DNA of 64,000 bases from an uncultured Mycoplasmatota bacterium (lineage in GTDB: Bacteria > Bacillota_I > Bacilli_A > RF39 > UBA660): positions 1 through 64,000 of the forward strand of contig CAMIXH010000001.1 of assembly GCA_946402735.1 (NCBI GenBank), read 5' to 3'. Positions within the stretch are counted from its first letter, which is position 1, and every line of letters begins with the position of its first letter. Below the pieces are notes generated by a model, which did not search any database, was not told the origin of the DNA, and worked only from the letters and a program-made list of their open reading frames with translations. A program made the translations under genes and the position numbers. Positions 42,689 to 52,903 of this stretch are shown here, one piece after another.

Positions 42689-42970
42689 ATGGTTAAAAAT
42701 TATTTACAATTATTAAAAATTGAACACCTAGAAGGTGGAGGATATAATGTTGATTCAATTATTAAAGCAATACAAACTTTTTCAACTTGGGCATTAAGAG
42801 TTGGAATAGCTGCAGCAGGTGTTTCACTTATTGTTGGATTTATATTGTATGCTGTTGTTGATGTTGATCAAAAACCTAGAGTAAAACAACGAATAATTCA
42901 AACAATGTTTGGTATAGTAGGTATCATTTTAGCTATTTCAATTGTTAATCTAATTATAGATTTATTCTAG
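42689..42970 (+). CDS. VirB2/TrbC-like conjugation pilin or small TM protein
   Basis: Two TM segments (ALRVGIAAAGVSLIVGFILYAV; IIQTMFGIVGIILAISIVNLII); position upstream of VirB6/VirB4-like genes. Confidence 0.65.
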   Translation: MVKNYLQLLKIEHLEGGGYNVDSIIKAIQTFSTWALRVGIAAAGVSLIVGFILYAVVDVDQKPRVKQRIIQTMFGIVGIILAISIVNLIIDLF

Positions 42971-42981
42971 GAGGTGGTTAA

Positions 42982-44394
42982 ATGTTATTAAAAGCATTGG
43001 ATTTGTTAAGAACTTTAGGTTGGGGAATAATACATTTTATTTATTCTTTAATTGATAGCTTATTTGATATTTTAAAAGGATTAAATGCTTTTGATATTAT
43101 TAATTCAGTATCCGGAGATAGTAATTTCGTTACATTTCAAAAAAGTGTAATTGCTATTGCTGTTACTCTTTTAGGATTATTTGCAATTACAAGATTTGCA
43201 AAAAAGATAATAGATCCAGATGAAAGTATGAGTTCAGAAGGAATTGTAAAAGAAATTATTAAATGTGGAATACTTATTATTATGAGTACTTTTTTATTTG
43301 TACAAGCAAGTACATTTTCAATTAAGTTAGCTGGTTTTACATCTAACATTTTTTCAAGTGGAGGAACAACTTTATCAGCTTCAATGGAAACAATGTTTAT
43401 AGATTATTCGGATGGGTATAAAGATTCTGATGAATTTAAAGGTGAAGATATAGCTAAAAACGTAAAAAATGGACATTTTGATGGAAAGAAAATGTACAAT
43501 GACAAATATGTAACATCATCTCGTTGGATATTACCAGATGAAAAAGATTATAAATATTCCATTAATTGGATTATGGCGATTATAGTTGGAGGATTCTTCT
43601 TATATTCATTATTCTTCTGTGGAATGATGTTAGCAAGAAGACAAATAGAATTTTTATTCTTATTTGTAATAAGTCCAATTGTATTTGCTACTTCAATTGG
43701 AAATAAAGAAAGAAGAAATGCTGTAGTTCAACAGTTAGTTTCATTAATGCTTCAAGGTGCTGTAATAATGTTAATAATATCATTAACGGCAATTGTAATG
43801 GGGCAAATAAATGAAACAACATTTTTTTCAAATGCATTTAAGGATATTGTAATTAAATCTATTATGTACATTGGTTGTGGTTCATTCTTATTAACTGGAT
43901 CACAAGTTGTTAATAGATTTATTGGAGGAAATGTCTCAGCAAACTCTGGAAGAGAGCAATTAATGGCAATGATGGGGTTTGGTCAAGCAATGGGAGGAAT
44001 TGCAACAACTGGAGGACTTGCTGCAGCAGGAGCTGGATTAATGGGTGCTGGTGCAATTGTTAAAGGCACATCAAAAGTAGGTGGAGTTGGTAACTCTGCA
44101 TTAGGAAAAGTTGGTCAAGCTGTATCAAATTTTGGATCTAAGATAGGTGGAGATGGATCATCCTATGGTGGAATTGGAAGCAATTTAAAAATGGTAGGTG
44201 ATTACATGCAGGCTTCTTCTAATCTTAGAAGAAATAATGTTGATTCTAAAGGACAAGCTCACTCTCAAAGTAGATTGTCAAGATTTGGTTCAGGAATGAT
44301 GAATGCAGGAAGCAATGCTATGGCTTCAGCAATGCAAAGTATAGCTCCAACAAGAACTATGTATCGAAGAAGATATAGAGGAAGGGATGAGTAA
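42982..44394 (+). CDS. VirB6/TrbL-like polytopic conjugation protein
   Basis: Multiple TM segments; Gly/Ala-rich C-terminal tail; syntenic position. Confidence 0.75.
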   Translation: MLLKALDLLRTLGWGIIHFIYSLIDSLFDILKGLNAFDIINSVSGDSNFVTFQKSVIAIAVTLLGLFAITRFAKKIIDPDESMSSEGIVKEIIKCGILIIMSTFLFVQASTFSIKLAGFTSNIFSSGGTTLSASMETMFIDYSDGYKDSDEFKGEDIAKNVKNGHFDGKKMYNDKYVTSSRWILPDEKDYKYSINWIMAIIVGGFFLYSLFFCGMMLARRQIEFLFLFVISPIVFATSIGNKERRNAVVQQLVSLMLQGAVIMLIISLTAIVMGQINETTFFSNAFKDIVIKSIMYIGCGSFLLTGSQVVNRFIGGNVSANSGREQLMAMMGFGQAMGGIATTGGLAAAGAGLMGAGAIVKGTSKVGGVGNSALGKVGQAVSNFGSKIGGDGSSYGGIGSNLKMVGDYMQASSNLRRNNVDSKGQAHSQSRLSRFGSGMMNAGSNAMASAMQSIAPTRTMYRRRYRGRDE

Positions 44395-44707
44395 TATGTA
44401 TATAACAGTACCAAGTATTAAAAGAACTTTAGGAAAATATATTGAAATGAAAGATTTATATATTGGTTTACCTATGTTATTTGTATTCTTGTTTTTATTT
44501 TCATTTACAAGTCATAAGTTAATATCAATAATTTATCTTACAGTTTGTATATTTTTATTACTACCAGTAAAAGTATCTAAAAAAAATAGAATGTATAAAG
44601 TAGTTATTTTATTGGTTAAATATATATTTAAATGTAAAAATTATTATTACATTAGAAATGGAGAGGATATAGATTGGAAAGAAAAACTAAAGATGAAAAA
44701 AATCTAA
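44387..44707 (+). CDS. PrgI/VirB3-like conjugation protein
   Basis: MYITVPSIKRTLGKYIEMKDLYIGLPMLFVFLFLFSF directly upstream of VirB4-like gene. Confidence 0.65.
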   Translation: MSNMYITVPSIKRTLGKYIEMKDLYIGLPMLFVFLFLFSFTSHKLISIIYLTVCIFLLLPVKVSKKNRMYKVVILLVKYIFKCKNYYYIRNGEDIDWKEKLKMKKI

Positions 44708-47136
44708 CTAAAATAAAAAAGTTAGATAATAAAAATAATAGAAAATATTCTTCTCGTGGTTGTATGAGAAAGAGAATTAAGAATTCTAAAGTTATTTCAA
44801 ATGTAAAAGAAATAGGTGAAGATGGATTAATATATTTGAAATCTGGAGAAGTTGCTACATTAATTGAAGTAAAAGCTATTGATTTATCTTTAACAAGTAA
44901 TCAAGAAAAAAATTTATTCTTTTCAATGTTAAAAGCACTTTATCAGATTCAAAATCTAAATATGAAATGTTATAAGCTAGATGAAAAATTAAATCTAAAT
45001 GCAAACAAAGTTAATTTAGATAAAAAAATAGAACATTTTGAAAATGATGAAAATAAGAAAGTACTTCTTGAAGAGTCTAGAAAATTAATAGATGATTTAG
45101 AAGAAAAGAATTTTACAGTATCTAGTAAATATTATTGGATATTAATTGCAAAAGATACAGCAGTACTTAATAAACAAATAGATGAACTTGAGGATATAAC
45201 TTTAAATATAACTCCAAGAATATATATCGAAAGTATTGTTAATAAACTTGAAATATATAAATTTTTATCAAATCTTTATCTAACATCTAATTCACTTGAT
45301 GAATTAGTATGGAGTGATTTACCTAGTTTAGTAAGTCCTATGAATTTTTCAGAGAGATCTGATAAATTAAAATTTGATGATAAGGAATTTCAAATGGTAA
45401 CAATTAAAAATGTTCCACCATTTGTTTCAGAATTGTTTTTTGAAGATATATTTAATTATCCAGATGTAAGAGCAAGTATTGGAATAAAAGAATGTATTAC
45501 ACAAGAAGAATTAATCAGATGGGTTAATTCTCAATATCAATTTTTATTAACTGATAGAAATACAACAAAAAAATTAAGTGATGCAACAGAATTAGATACT
45601 CAAAAGGAAAACTTTCAAGCTTTAATGAATGATATAAAAAACGGTGATGAAAAGATTAAAGAAGTATCTTTAGTTTTAGTCATAGAAGGAGATAAAAAAC
45701 ATAGAGAAGAGGTATTAAGAGATTTAAAAAGAATTGCAGATTCTTATCAAATTAAATTAGATATACCTAGACTCAGACAAATGGAAGCATGGCAATCATA
45801 TGATATTTCAACAAAATCATTTGAAGACTATGCTTTTTATTTACCAACATTAACACTAAGCTGTGGTTTTCCTTTTACAAAAACATATTTTAACGATTCA
45901 AATGGATATATGTTTGGAGTTGATATTCATACATCATTACCAATATATTTTGATCCATTTGTTTTAACAAACTCTAGAACATCACATAATATGGCTATTA
46001 TTTCTTCTACTGGTGGAGGTAAATCTTTTACTATGAAGAAAATGATAGTAAATGAATATGCTAGAGGCACAAAAATATTTATATTTGATTGTGAGCATGA
46101 ATATGACAAAATTGTAAAAGCAAATCATGGAGAATATATTGATTTATATTCAAAGACTGGTGGAATAATAAATCCATTACAAATTAGATATATTCCATCG
46201 GATGATGAAGAACATGATACAAAGGAAACAGATTGTCCATTAGCAAAACATTTAGGATTCTTAGAAGCTTTCTTTAAGACAGCTTTTGAAAGCATTAGTG
46301 AAAAAGAATTAGTAATGCTATTAGCGATAGTTGAAAAATTATATAACAAAAAAGGTATATTTAAAAATACTTCAATTAATACATTGCAGAATATGAGTCC
46401 AGAAGATTATCCAATTTTTTCTGAATTATATAATTTCTTACCTGAATATAAAAAAGAAATAAAAAGTTCTGAAAAGATTAAAATAATTGAACAATTAGAT
46501 ATTTTATTATCTAGATTTTTAACTGGAACAGATTCTTATTTATTTGATGGTTATACCAATATTGATTTATCAAATGATTTAATAGCATTTAATTTACAAG
46601 AATTATTATATAGTGGAAATCAAAGATTGATTAATACTCAAACTTTAAATCTTTTAACTTATCTAAATAATAGTATTGTTTCAAACAAGATTATGAATGA
46701 TAAAGTTAAAATAGAAGATAGAAAACATGTGATGATAATTGCAGATGAATTTCATTTATTTATAGATGAAGATAATTTTGAAGTATTAAGAAACTTCGGA
46801 CAATTAGCAAGAAGAATTAGAAAGTATTCTGGATCACTTGTAGTAGCTACACAATCTGTAAAAGATTTTGTTGGAAGTAATGCGATTTTAAGACATTCAA
46901 CAGCTATTTTCAACAACTGCCAATATCAAATGATAGGAATGTTAAAAGAAGATGATTTATTAGCATATCTTGAATTGTTTAAACAGAATCCATTAACTGA
47001 TACACAAAAGAACTTTTTAATGGCTGCTAGAAGAGGAGAGTTTTTGCTAAATATTGATTCTAAAAATAGATTAAGAATTTGGATAAGAGCTACTGAATTA
47101 GAGCGAGAAATGATGGGAGAAGGTGAAACAAGATGA
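44674..47136 (+). CDS. VirB4-like conjugation ATPase
   Basis: Walker A ISSTGGGKSFTMKKM; VMIIADEFHLFIDE Walker B; ATQSVKDF; TTG start. Confidence 0.9.
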   Translation: MERKTKDEKNLTKIKKLDNKNNRKYSSRGCMRKRIKNSKVISNVKEIGEDGLIYLKSGEVATLIEVKAIDLSLTSNQEKNLFFSMLKALYQIQNLNMKCYKLDEKLNLNANKVNLDKKIEHFENDENKKVLLEESRKLIDDLEEKNFTVSSKYYWILIAKDTAVLNKQIDELEDITLNITPRIYIESIVNKLEIYKFLSNLYLTSNSLDELVWSDLPSLVSPMNFSERSDKLKFDDKEFQMVTIKNVPPFVSELFFEDIFNYPDVRASIGIKECITQEELIRWVNSQYQFLLTDRNTTKKLSDATELDTQKENFQALMNDIKNGDEKIKEVSLVLVIEGDKKHREEVLRDLKRIADSYQIKLDIPRLRQMEAWQSYDISTKSFEDYAFYLPTLTLSCGFPFTKTYFNDSNGYMFGVDIHTSLPIYFDPFVLTNSRTSHNMAIISSTGGGKSFTMKKMIVNEYARGTKIFIFDCEHEYDKIVKANHGEYIDLYSKTGGIINPLQIRYIPSDDEEHDTKETDCPLAKHLGFLEAFFKTAFESISEKELVMLLAIVEKLYNKKGIFKNTSINTLQNMSPEDYPIFSELYNFLPEYKKEIKSSEKIKIIEQLDILLSRFLTGTDSYLFDGYTNIDLSNDLIAFNLQELLYSGNQRLINTQTLNLLTYLNNSIVSNKIMNDKVKIEDRKHVMIIADEFHLFIDEDNFEVLRNFGQLARRIRKYSGSLVVATQSVKDFVGSNAILRHSTAIFNNCQYQMIGMLKEDDLLAYLELFKQNPLTDTQKNFLMAARRGEFLLNIDSKNRLRIWIRATELEREMMGEGETR

Positions 47137-47858
47137 GTACAAGAAGCAAAATAGGAATTTTAAGAAAAGATGGTACAGTAGATCATGTCTATTCACATTG
47201 GGATGGATATCCTGAACATAATGGAGTTATATTACTTAGTGAGTATAGTAATATAAATAAAATGAATCATTTAATTAAAAATGGTGATATGTCTATTCTT
47301 AGTGAAAAAATATATCCTGAACCAGATAAACCTCATAATTTTGATGTAAGAGAAGACAGACAAGAAAATGTCTGTCTTTTCTATAATCGTGATAGAGGAG
47401 AAGATTGGAAACATACAAATCCAAGAACTTCAAAAGACTTAGAAAGATTTAAGCAAGAGTGCAAAATGTCAGATTGTGAATTTGCATATCTTTATAGTGA
47501 AAAAGGAAATGAATGGCTTTTTTCACCAATTCCATATGGAAGAGAATCAGATATGGATTTTATTTATTTAAAAGATGAATTCATTCAAGATAATATAGAA
47601 TATGATGATTCTTTTAAAGAAGACTATTTAATATATGATGGAATCGAATTAATGAAAGATCTGGATTATTATGAATATGTAGATAATTATAGAGATGATT
47701 CTGAAGCATATTTTAATATTAAAGATATGTTAGAAAATCATTTAGATGATTATATTAAAAGTATTGAAGATTATAAAAATGATGTTTTTGAAGACTCCAT
47801 TAATAATTATTTAAAAGAAGTAAAAGATTATTATTCTTTAGATGACTTAGAAGTATGA
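47133..47858 (+). CDS. Uncharacterised acidic ICE protein
   Basis: 241-aa ORF overlapping virB4-like stop; MSTRSKIGILRKDGTVDHVYSHWDGYPEHNG. Confidence 0.65.
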   Translation: MSTRSKIGILRKDGTVDHVYSHWDGYPEHNGVILLSEYSNINKMNHLIKNGDMSILSEKIYPEPDKPHNFDVREDRQENVCLFYNRDRGEDWKHTNPRTSKDLERFKQECKMSDCEFAYLYSEKGNEWLFSPIPYGRESDMDFIYLKDEFIQDNIEYDDSFKEDYLIYDGIELMKDLDYYEYVDNYRDDSEAYFNIKDMLENHLDDYIKSIEDYKNDVFEDSINNYLKEVKDYYSLDDLEV

Positions 47859-47865
47859 GGCAATT

Positions 47866-48798
47866 ATGGCAAAGCAAAAAAGTGGAGTCAAAGGAAAACT
47901 TCTAAAAAAAGTAGTCTTTGGAAGTAGCATTGGAATGGTAACAGCTGCATTAGTGATTATTATTCCATGCTTAATGATTTTAGATTTTTTTGGTGCTAAT
48001 ATTACAGATAATTATGTAGAAAATAATATGGATTATGCAGATATGTATAAAGAGACAGTTAATAAAGCATTAAAAAATGGCTATGGATATGTTCCGTTAA
48101 ATAGGATTTTATATTTTTATTTAGAAGATGATAAGTTATCATTTTATGATATTTATGTAGATAATATTGAAAGAGAATCTAATAAAATGAAAACAATTAG
48201 TGATGTTTGTACATTACCTAAATATAAAATCTATGATGGTTGTAAAGATTTGGATTCTGGAGATCAAATAGATGAAGAGGTTAATAAACCATTTGTTCCA
48301 CCAATTGATTTTGAAAAAATAACTGTTACATCTTTTTTTATGGAAGAAAGAATAGTTTTTGGAAAGTCAGATGTTCATGGTGGATGGGATTTAGCTTGTG
48401 GTAATAAGACACCAGTTAAATCAACTTGTGATGGAACAGTAACACAAGTAAGTTTCACACAAAAAGAAAATGTAACAAATAAAAATGCAGGTGGTGGAAA
48501 TCATATTAAGATTAAATGTGAAGTAGATGAGGATGTTACTTATGAAGTTTGGTATGCACATTTATATCCAAATTCAGCTAAAGTAAAAGTTGGAGATTCA
48601 GTAACAGCAGGACAAGAAATTGCAGGAGTTGGTACTACTGGTTATTCAACTGGGCCTCATTTACATTATCAAGTAATGTTTAATGGAGAAAATGTTGATG
48701 GCATGAGTTTAATTGATTTTTCTGATAAACTACCAAAGCCATCATTTGGACCAACAACTCCAAGTTATCCAGGATTGAATCCACAATTCAGACCATAA
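47866..48798 (+). CDS. Membrane-anchored M23-family peptidoglycan hydrolase of the T4SS
   Basis: VHGGWDLACGNKTPVKSTCDGTV...HIKIKCEVDEDVTYEVWYAHL...GTTGYSTGPHLHYQV. Confidence 0.88.
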   Translation: MAKQKSGVKGKLLKKVVFGSSIGMVTAALVIIIPCLMILDFFGANITDNYVENNMDYADMYKETVNKALKNGYGYVPLNRILYFYLEDDKLSFYDIYVDNIERESNKMKTISDVCTLPKYKIYDGCKDLDSGDQIDEEVNKPFVPPIDFEKITVTSFFMEERIVFGKSDVHGGWDLACGNKTPVKSTCDGTVTQVSFTQKENVTNKNAGGGNHIKIKCEVDEDVTYEVWYAHLYPNSAKVKVGDSVTAGQEIAGVGTTGYSTGPHLHYQVMFNGENVDGMSLIDFSDKLPKPSFGPTTPSYPGLNPQFRP

Positions 48799-48839
48799 TT
48801 TTTATTTGAAAAATAAAGAAAAAAATAATTTTAAGGAAA

Positions 48840-49020
48840 TATTCAGACCACTAAAGTGGATCAATTTTGCAAGTGCAAAATAAGTTTGTACCCATTAAAA
48901 ATCCAGTTAATACTGGAATTTTTTAATGAAGTGGGTACATTCTCTTATGCTCTTAAAATTTTTGATACAAAAATATTAAAAATGGTGGTCTGAATTAATC
49001 CACTAAGAACCACAGAAAGA
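48840..49020 (+). other. Highly structured non-coding region; candidate origin of transfer (oriT)
   Basis: Nested inverted repeats: attcagaccac/gtggtctgaat (48841-48851/48985-48995), agtggat/atccact, tgtaccca/tgggtaca enclosing ttaaaaatccagt...actggaattttttaa; immediately precedes RHH proteins and relaxase. Confidence 0.55.
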
Positions 49021-49021
49021 G

Positions 49022-49216
49022 GTGAATATAATAGTGTATGAAGGCAAATTAAGGATACCTATAAGATTAAAAAATAGAATTGAAATGTTGGCTAAAGAAC
49101 GAAGAATCAGTTTTAATAAAATGGTTAATATTATTTTAGAATTAGGAATTTATGAACTATTAGAAGAGGAGGCAGAATATGGAAAAATTAAGCATAAGCA
49201 AGTTAATAGCAAATGA
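49022..49216 (+). CDS. Arc/MetJ-like ribbon-helix-helix protein (candidate relaxosome accessory)
   Basis: KLRIPIRLKNRIEMLAKERRISFNKMVNIILELGIYELL; GTG start. Confidence 0.65.
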   Translation: MNIIVYEGKLRIPIRLKNRIEMLAKERRISFNKMVNIILELGIYELLEEEAEYGKIKHKQVNSK

Positions 49217-49595
49217 TGTAGTTAATTATGGAATGGATAAAACAACTAGTTTTAATTACATAGTTAGCTTAAACGATTTTCTAGATGATTATGATGAAGA
49301 TACATGCAGTTATATAAAATCTCATATTAATGACATAATTGAAGCAGTTCATCAAAATGAAAATGTAGCTCAATTAGATTATGATGAAAAAAGGCAAGAA
49401 TTTGATATGGTGTTCTTTTTTGATAATTTAATGAGTCCACTTGAAAAAAGAATAATGGACACAGGAAAGAATATGGGAATTGACTATGAATTAGATGATG
49501 TTAGATCTATTTCATATGATATTGAAAATTCTGATGAATATGATGATTTAATAACTAGCTCAATTAAGAATCATGATCTTGGAAGAGAAATGTAG
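49179..49595 (+). CDS. Uncharacterised protein in mobilisation operon
   Basis: 138-aa ORF overlapping the upstream gene. Confidence 0.6.
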   Translation: MEKLSISKLIANDVVNYGMDKTTSFNYIVSLNDFLDDYDEDTCSYIKSHINDIIEAVHQNENVAQLDYDEKRQEFDMVFFFDNLMSPLEKRIMDTGKNMGIDYELDDVRSISYDIENSDEYDDLITSSIKNHDLGREM

Positions 49596-49603
49596 GTGAT
49601 GTT

Positions 49604-49921
49604 ATGGTAAAACCTCATATTTCTATTTCAGAAGATTTAAAAAGTAGATTAGATGTTTATTGTAAAGAGAATAACTTTCAATGTTTTTCTCATGGAGTTA
49701 TTGATTTATTAGAAAAGGCATTAAGTCAAAATAAATTAGATAGAGTATTGGATAATATATTAAATTCAGTTGATAGATTAAATTCAAGATCTAGTTATAC
49801 TAGAGATTTACTAGAACAGTTATATTCAAATCTTGAAATTGAAACAGAGACTAATCCTAAAAATAATAAGTCATTACAAAAATTTAAGAATAAATATATA
49901 AAGGATAAATTCAATGACTAG
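49604..49921 (+). CDS. RHH/MobC-like accessory protein
   Basis: MVKPHISISEDLKSRLDVYCKENNFQCFSHGVIDLLEKAL; overlaps relaxase start. Confidence 0.55.
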   Translation: MVKPHISISEDLKSRLDVYCKENNFQCFSHGVIDLLEKALSQNKLDRVLDNILNSVDRLNSRSSYTRDLLEQLYSNLEIETETNPKNNKSLQKFKNKYIKDKFND

Positions 49922-51209
49922 TGAAGTAAATGTTATGCATGAATTTACTCCTAGCTTTAAAAACTTAAATTTCAAATATCCAACAAAAGAATATGTTCAT
50001 AATTCAACTATGAATATGTTTGATTATTATGCAGATAAAAAGAAAAAGGCATTTTTTATGTTAGATTATTTTAGTGGTAAAATTGGTAAAGATGAAGAAA
50101 TGAACATTATGTTTGAAAATGGAGAATATGCAACACAATCTCAAATAGAAGAAAGAAAAAAACAATATGCTAAGTATATTGAAGATTCAAACATATATAA
50201 AATGGTAATATCATTTCCAGAAGGATATTTAGAAGAAAATGTAGATATAAAAGAATTTGAAAAGGCTCTTGCAAAAGATATAATTCCAATGTTTTTAAAA
50301 AAATGTGGTTTTCAAGATATGAATAAAATGAGTTATCAGTTTTCATTACATACAAATACGGATAACTTGCATTTTCATTTATCTTTTGCTGAAAAAGAAC
50401 CTAATTATAAAAGATTTAGTAAAGATAAAGAATTACAATATAGATTTGCTGGAGAATTATCTCAAGAAGAATTAACTTTTCTTAAAAATGAAATACAACA
50501 TTACATTAAGAAAGAAAAAATATATACACCTTTATTAATTGAAACGAATAAAGAACTTGATAATTTAAAAAAGTATTTTAATCCCAAAGATAGAAACTTT
50601 TTATTAAATAATAAAGAAGATATTTTGTTAGAAGATAAAATTGTATCTTTAGGAAAATTATTAGATGAAAAGAATCTAATCAAAAATAATAAGATAAAGT
50701 TTAATTCTATAAGAGATAAAGAAATAAAGCAGTTAACTAAAGAAATCAAGAATTATTTGTTTAAAAGTAATAATGAAGAATTTAAACTTGATTATAAAGA
50801 GTTTAAAGAATCACTTGAAAAGATAAATCAATATTTTATTGATATTTCTAAAAATAATCATACTGAAATTGTTGATACATCATTAATTGATAGAAAAGAA
50901 AAATATTTTGATAATTATGTATTAAATGCGATTGTTAATCATGCAAGTTATAGATATAAGAATCCAAAAATATCTGAAGAAGAAATGATTCAAAACATTG
51001 TATATCAGAATTATAGAAGAAATAAAAATCAAAGTAGAAGCACAATTCTTATGAATTGTTTATCATCTTTATCAAATAAAAATAGATTTAAAAATCATTA
51101 TAGAATAAACCAAGCAGTTAAAAATATAAATGATGAGCTAGAGGATGCAGAAAAGGAATTTGATAAGTTATTTCAAGTTGATAAGGATTATTCGCAATTT
51201 ATGATATAA
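49914..51209 (+). CDS. MobL/MobP-like relaxase
   Basis: YKMVISFPEGYL...MSYQFSLHTNTDNLHFHLSFAEKEP (HxH metal-binding motif). Confidence 0.8.
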   Translation: MTSEVNVMHEFTPSFKNLNFKYPTKEYVHNSTMNMFDYYADKKKKAFFMLDYFSGKIGKDEEMNIMFENGEYATQSQIEERKKQYAKYIEDSNIYKMVISFPEGYLEENVDIKEFEKALAKDIIPMFLKKCGFQDMNKMSYQFSLHTNTDNLHFHLSFAEKEPNYKRFSKDKELQYRFAGELSQEELTFLKNEIQHYIKKEKIYTPLLIETNKELDNLKKYFNPKDRNFLLNNKEDILLEDKIVSLGKLLDEKNLIKNNKIKFNSIRDKEIKQLTKEIKNYLFKSNNEEFKLDYKEFKESLEKINQYFIDISKNNHTEIVDTSLIDRKEKYFDNYVLNAIVNHASYRYKNPKISEEEMIQNIVYQNYRRNKNQSRSTILMNCLSSLSNKNRFKNHYRINQAVKNINDELEDAEKEFDKLFQVDKDYSQFMI

Positions 51210-51214
51210 TATAA

Positions 51215-52597
51215 TTGGTGATTAATATGATGATTTCTCCAGAAGGATATATTGAAGAAAAGAAAAATAAGTCTTATAAAGAATTAATCAAGGAAAAAGA
51301 AATATTACTTGATGAAATATCAAAATTTGAAAAAGATATGGCTAACAATAATTATAAATTAAAAGAAGATTCAGAAATAATATGTCCATCTCCAGATGTT
51401 GTATATCAATGTAATTTGTTATATTTATCTAAATTAACCGAATTATTAGCTGATAAATTTAATAAAGAATACGAGTGGCCAGATGAAAAACAAAACGATA
51501 ATTCTAGTGCTAAAAAATATAAATATGTTTCTGTTACATATGATGATGATTATTCTGAAAGAAAATACTCATATAAAACAACTTTAGAAAATATTAAAGT
51601 AGGTGATACAGTATTGGTGGATAGAAATGGTAATGAAGCATATGGTACAGTCGAAGCTATTAATGAATATACAGAGGAGACAGCACCATATCCTGTAGAT
51701 AAAACTAAAGATATAATTGAGATAGTTGAAGAATTTGATGATGACGATTATGATGACTATTTTGATGAGGATGACATGATAAAAGAATATGAAAACATAT
51801 TACTTAACAATATGTTTGGTAGAATATCTATCAAAAGATTAATGAAATTAAATAGTCCACAAAACGGTCAAGATGAATATATATTATTATATTATCCAAA
51901 ATTTAATACTTTCTTTTATAAAAAAGCAGAAGATAAATATGAAATGGCTGAATATAATACTAAAGTTATATCAGATCAGATGTTTCGTATAATGGAAAAG
52001 GAATCGCTAGAAGTTCCTCAAAAAAGATATGCTTTAACAAATGATAGTGATTCATATATAAGAGCTGTTAAATATTGTCAGGACAACAATTTAAAATATC
52101 ATGATGATACTGATGTGTTAGATTTTTGTAATGAGAAAAGAGAGCTTTATAAAGATAAGCCTAAATATGAAGAACCAAAAGAATTTGAAAGTATAGAAGA
52201 AGTAATAGATTATTTAAAAAATGATTATAAAGAGGCACAATGGAAGACTCCAGAACCTAGTTACTATATCGAAAATAACCAAATAATTCATTATATGGGA
52301 TGGCTTGATTATGATATGAGAATATTTAAAGTATGGGATTATATGGTTAAAAATAATTATGTAGATGAACAATATTATAATAGAGAGAAATATCCTGAAT
52401 TCTTTGATGAAGATTTTCATAAATATGACTTTGATAATTTGGATATAAAAAGATTGTCTTATTTGTTTCTTAGAACATTTAATATAGAAAGAATCAGTGA
52501 AGGTGCTATCAATAGTTTAGTTACATCAGGAATAATGTTAAAACTTATTGAGAGAGCTAAAATATTAAAAAATGAAAAGGAAAATAGAAATGAATAA
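51215..52597 (+). CDS. Uncharacterised ICE protein
   Basis: 460-aa ORF; TLENIKVGDTVLVDRNGNEAYGTVEAINEYTEE resembles a small beta-barrel segment. Confidence 0.6.
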   Translation: MVINMMISPEGYIEEKKNKSYKELIKEKEILLDEISKFEKDMANNNYKLKEDSEIICPSPDVVYQCNLLYLSKLTELLADKFNKEYEWPDEKQNDNSSAKKYKYVSVTYDDDYSERKYSYKTTLENIKVGDTVLVDRNGNEAYGTVEAINEYTEETAPYPVDKTKDIIEIVEEFDDDDYDDYFDEDDMIKEYENILLNNMFGRISIKRLMKLNSPQNGQDEYILLYYPKFNTFFYKKAEDKYEMAEYNTKVISDQMFRIMEKESLEVPQKRYALTNDSDSYIRAVKYCQDNNLKYHDDTDVLDFCNEKRELYKDKPKYEEPKEFESIEEVIDYLKNDYKEAQWKTPEPSYYIENNQIIHYMGWLDYDMRIFKVWDYMVKNNYVDEQYYNREKYPEFFDEDFHKYDFDNLDIKRLSYLFLRTFNIERISEGAINSLVTSGIMLKLIERAKILKNEKENRNE

Positions 52598-52874
52598 TCA
52601 AAAGAAATTATCACCAGAACAAGAACAAATTACAAAAAAAGTTGTAGATGGATTAACAAATGATTCATCTGAAGAATTAATTAATCTAATGAAAGAGTGT
52701 AATATTAGTGATGGAGTTATAATGCTTACAATGTTAGGAATTGGAACACATACTGAATATTATAAAGTTCTTTATAATCGAATAAACAATAATAAGGATA
52801 AAATGAATGATGATTTATTAAAAAAAGAAGTTGTTGATATATTACATGAAATAGATAGAAATGAAGATGAATAA
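52590..52874 (+). CDS. Small uncharacterised protein
   Basis: ORF overlapping upstream gene; start at MNNQKK. Confidence 0.5.
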   Translation: MNNQKKLSPEQEQITKKVVDGLTNDSSEELINLMKECNISDGVIMLTMLGIGTHTEYYKVLYNRINNNKDKMNDDLLKKEVVDILHEIDRNEDE

Positions 52875-52903
52875 CATCTTCTTTTTTTGTGAAAGGAGGA
52901 TAT

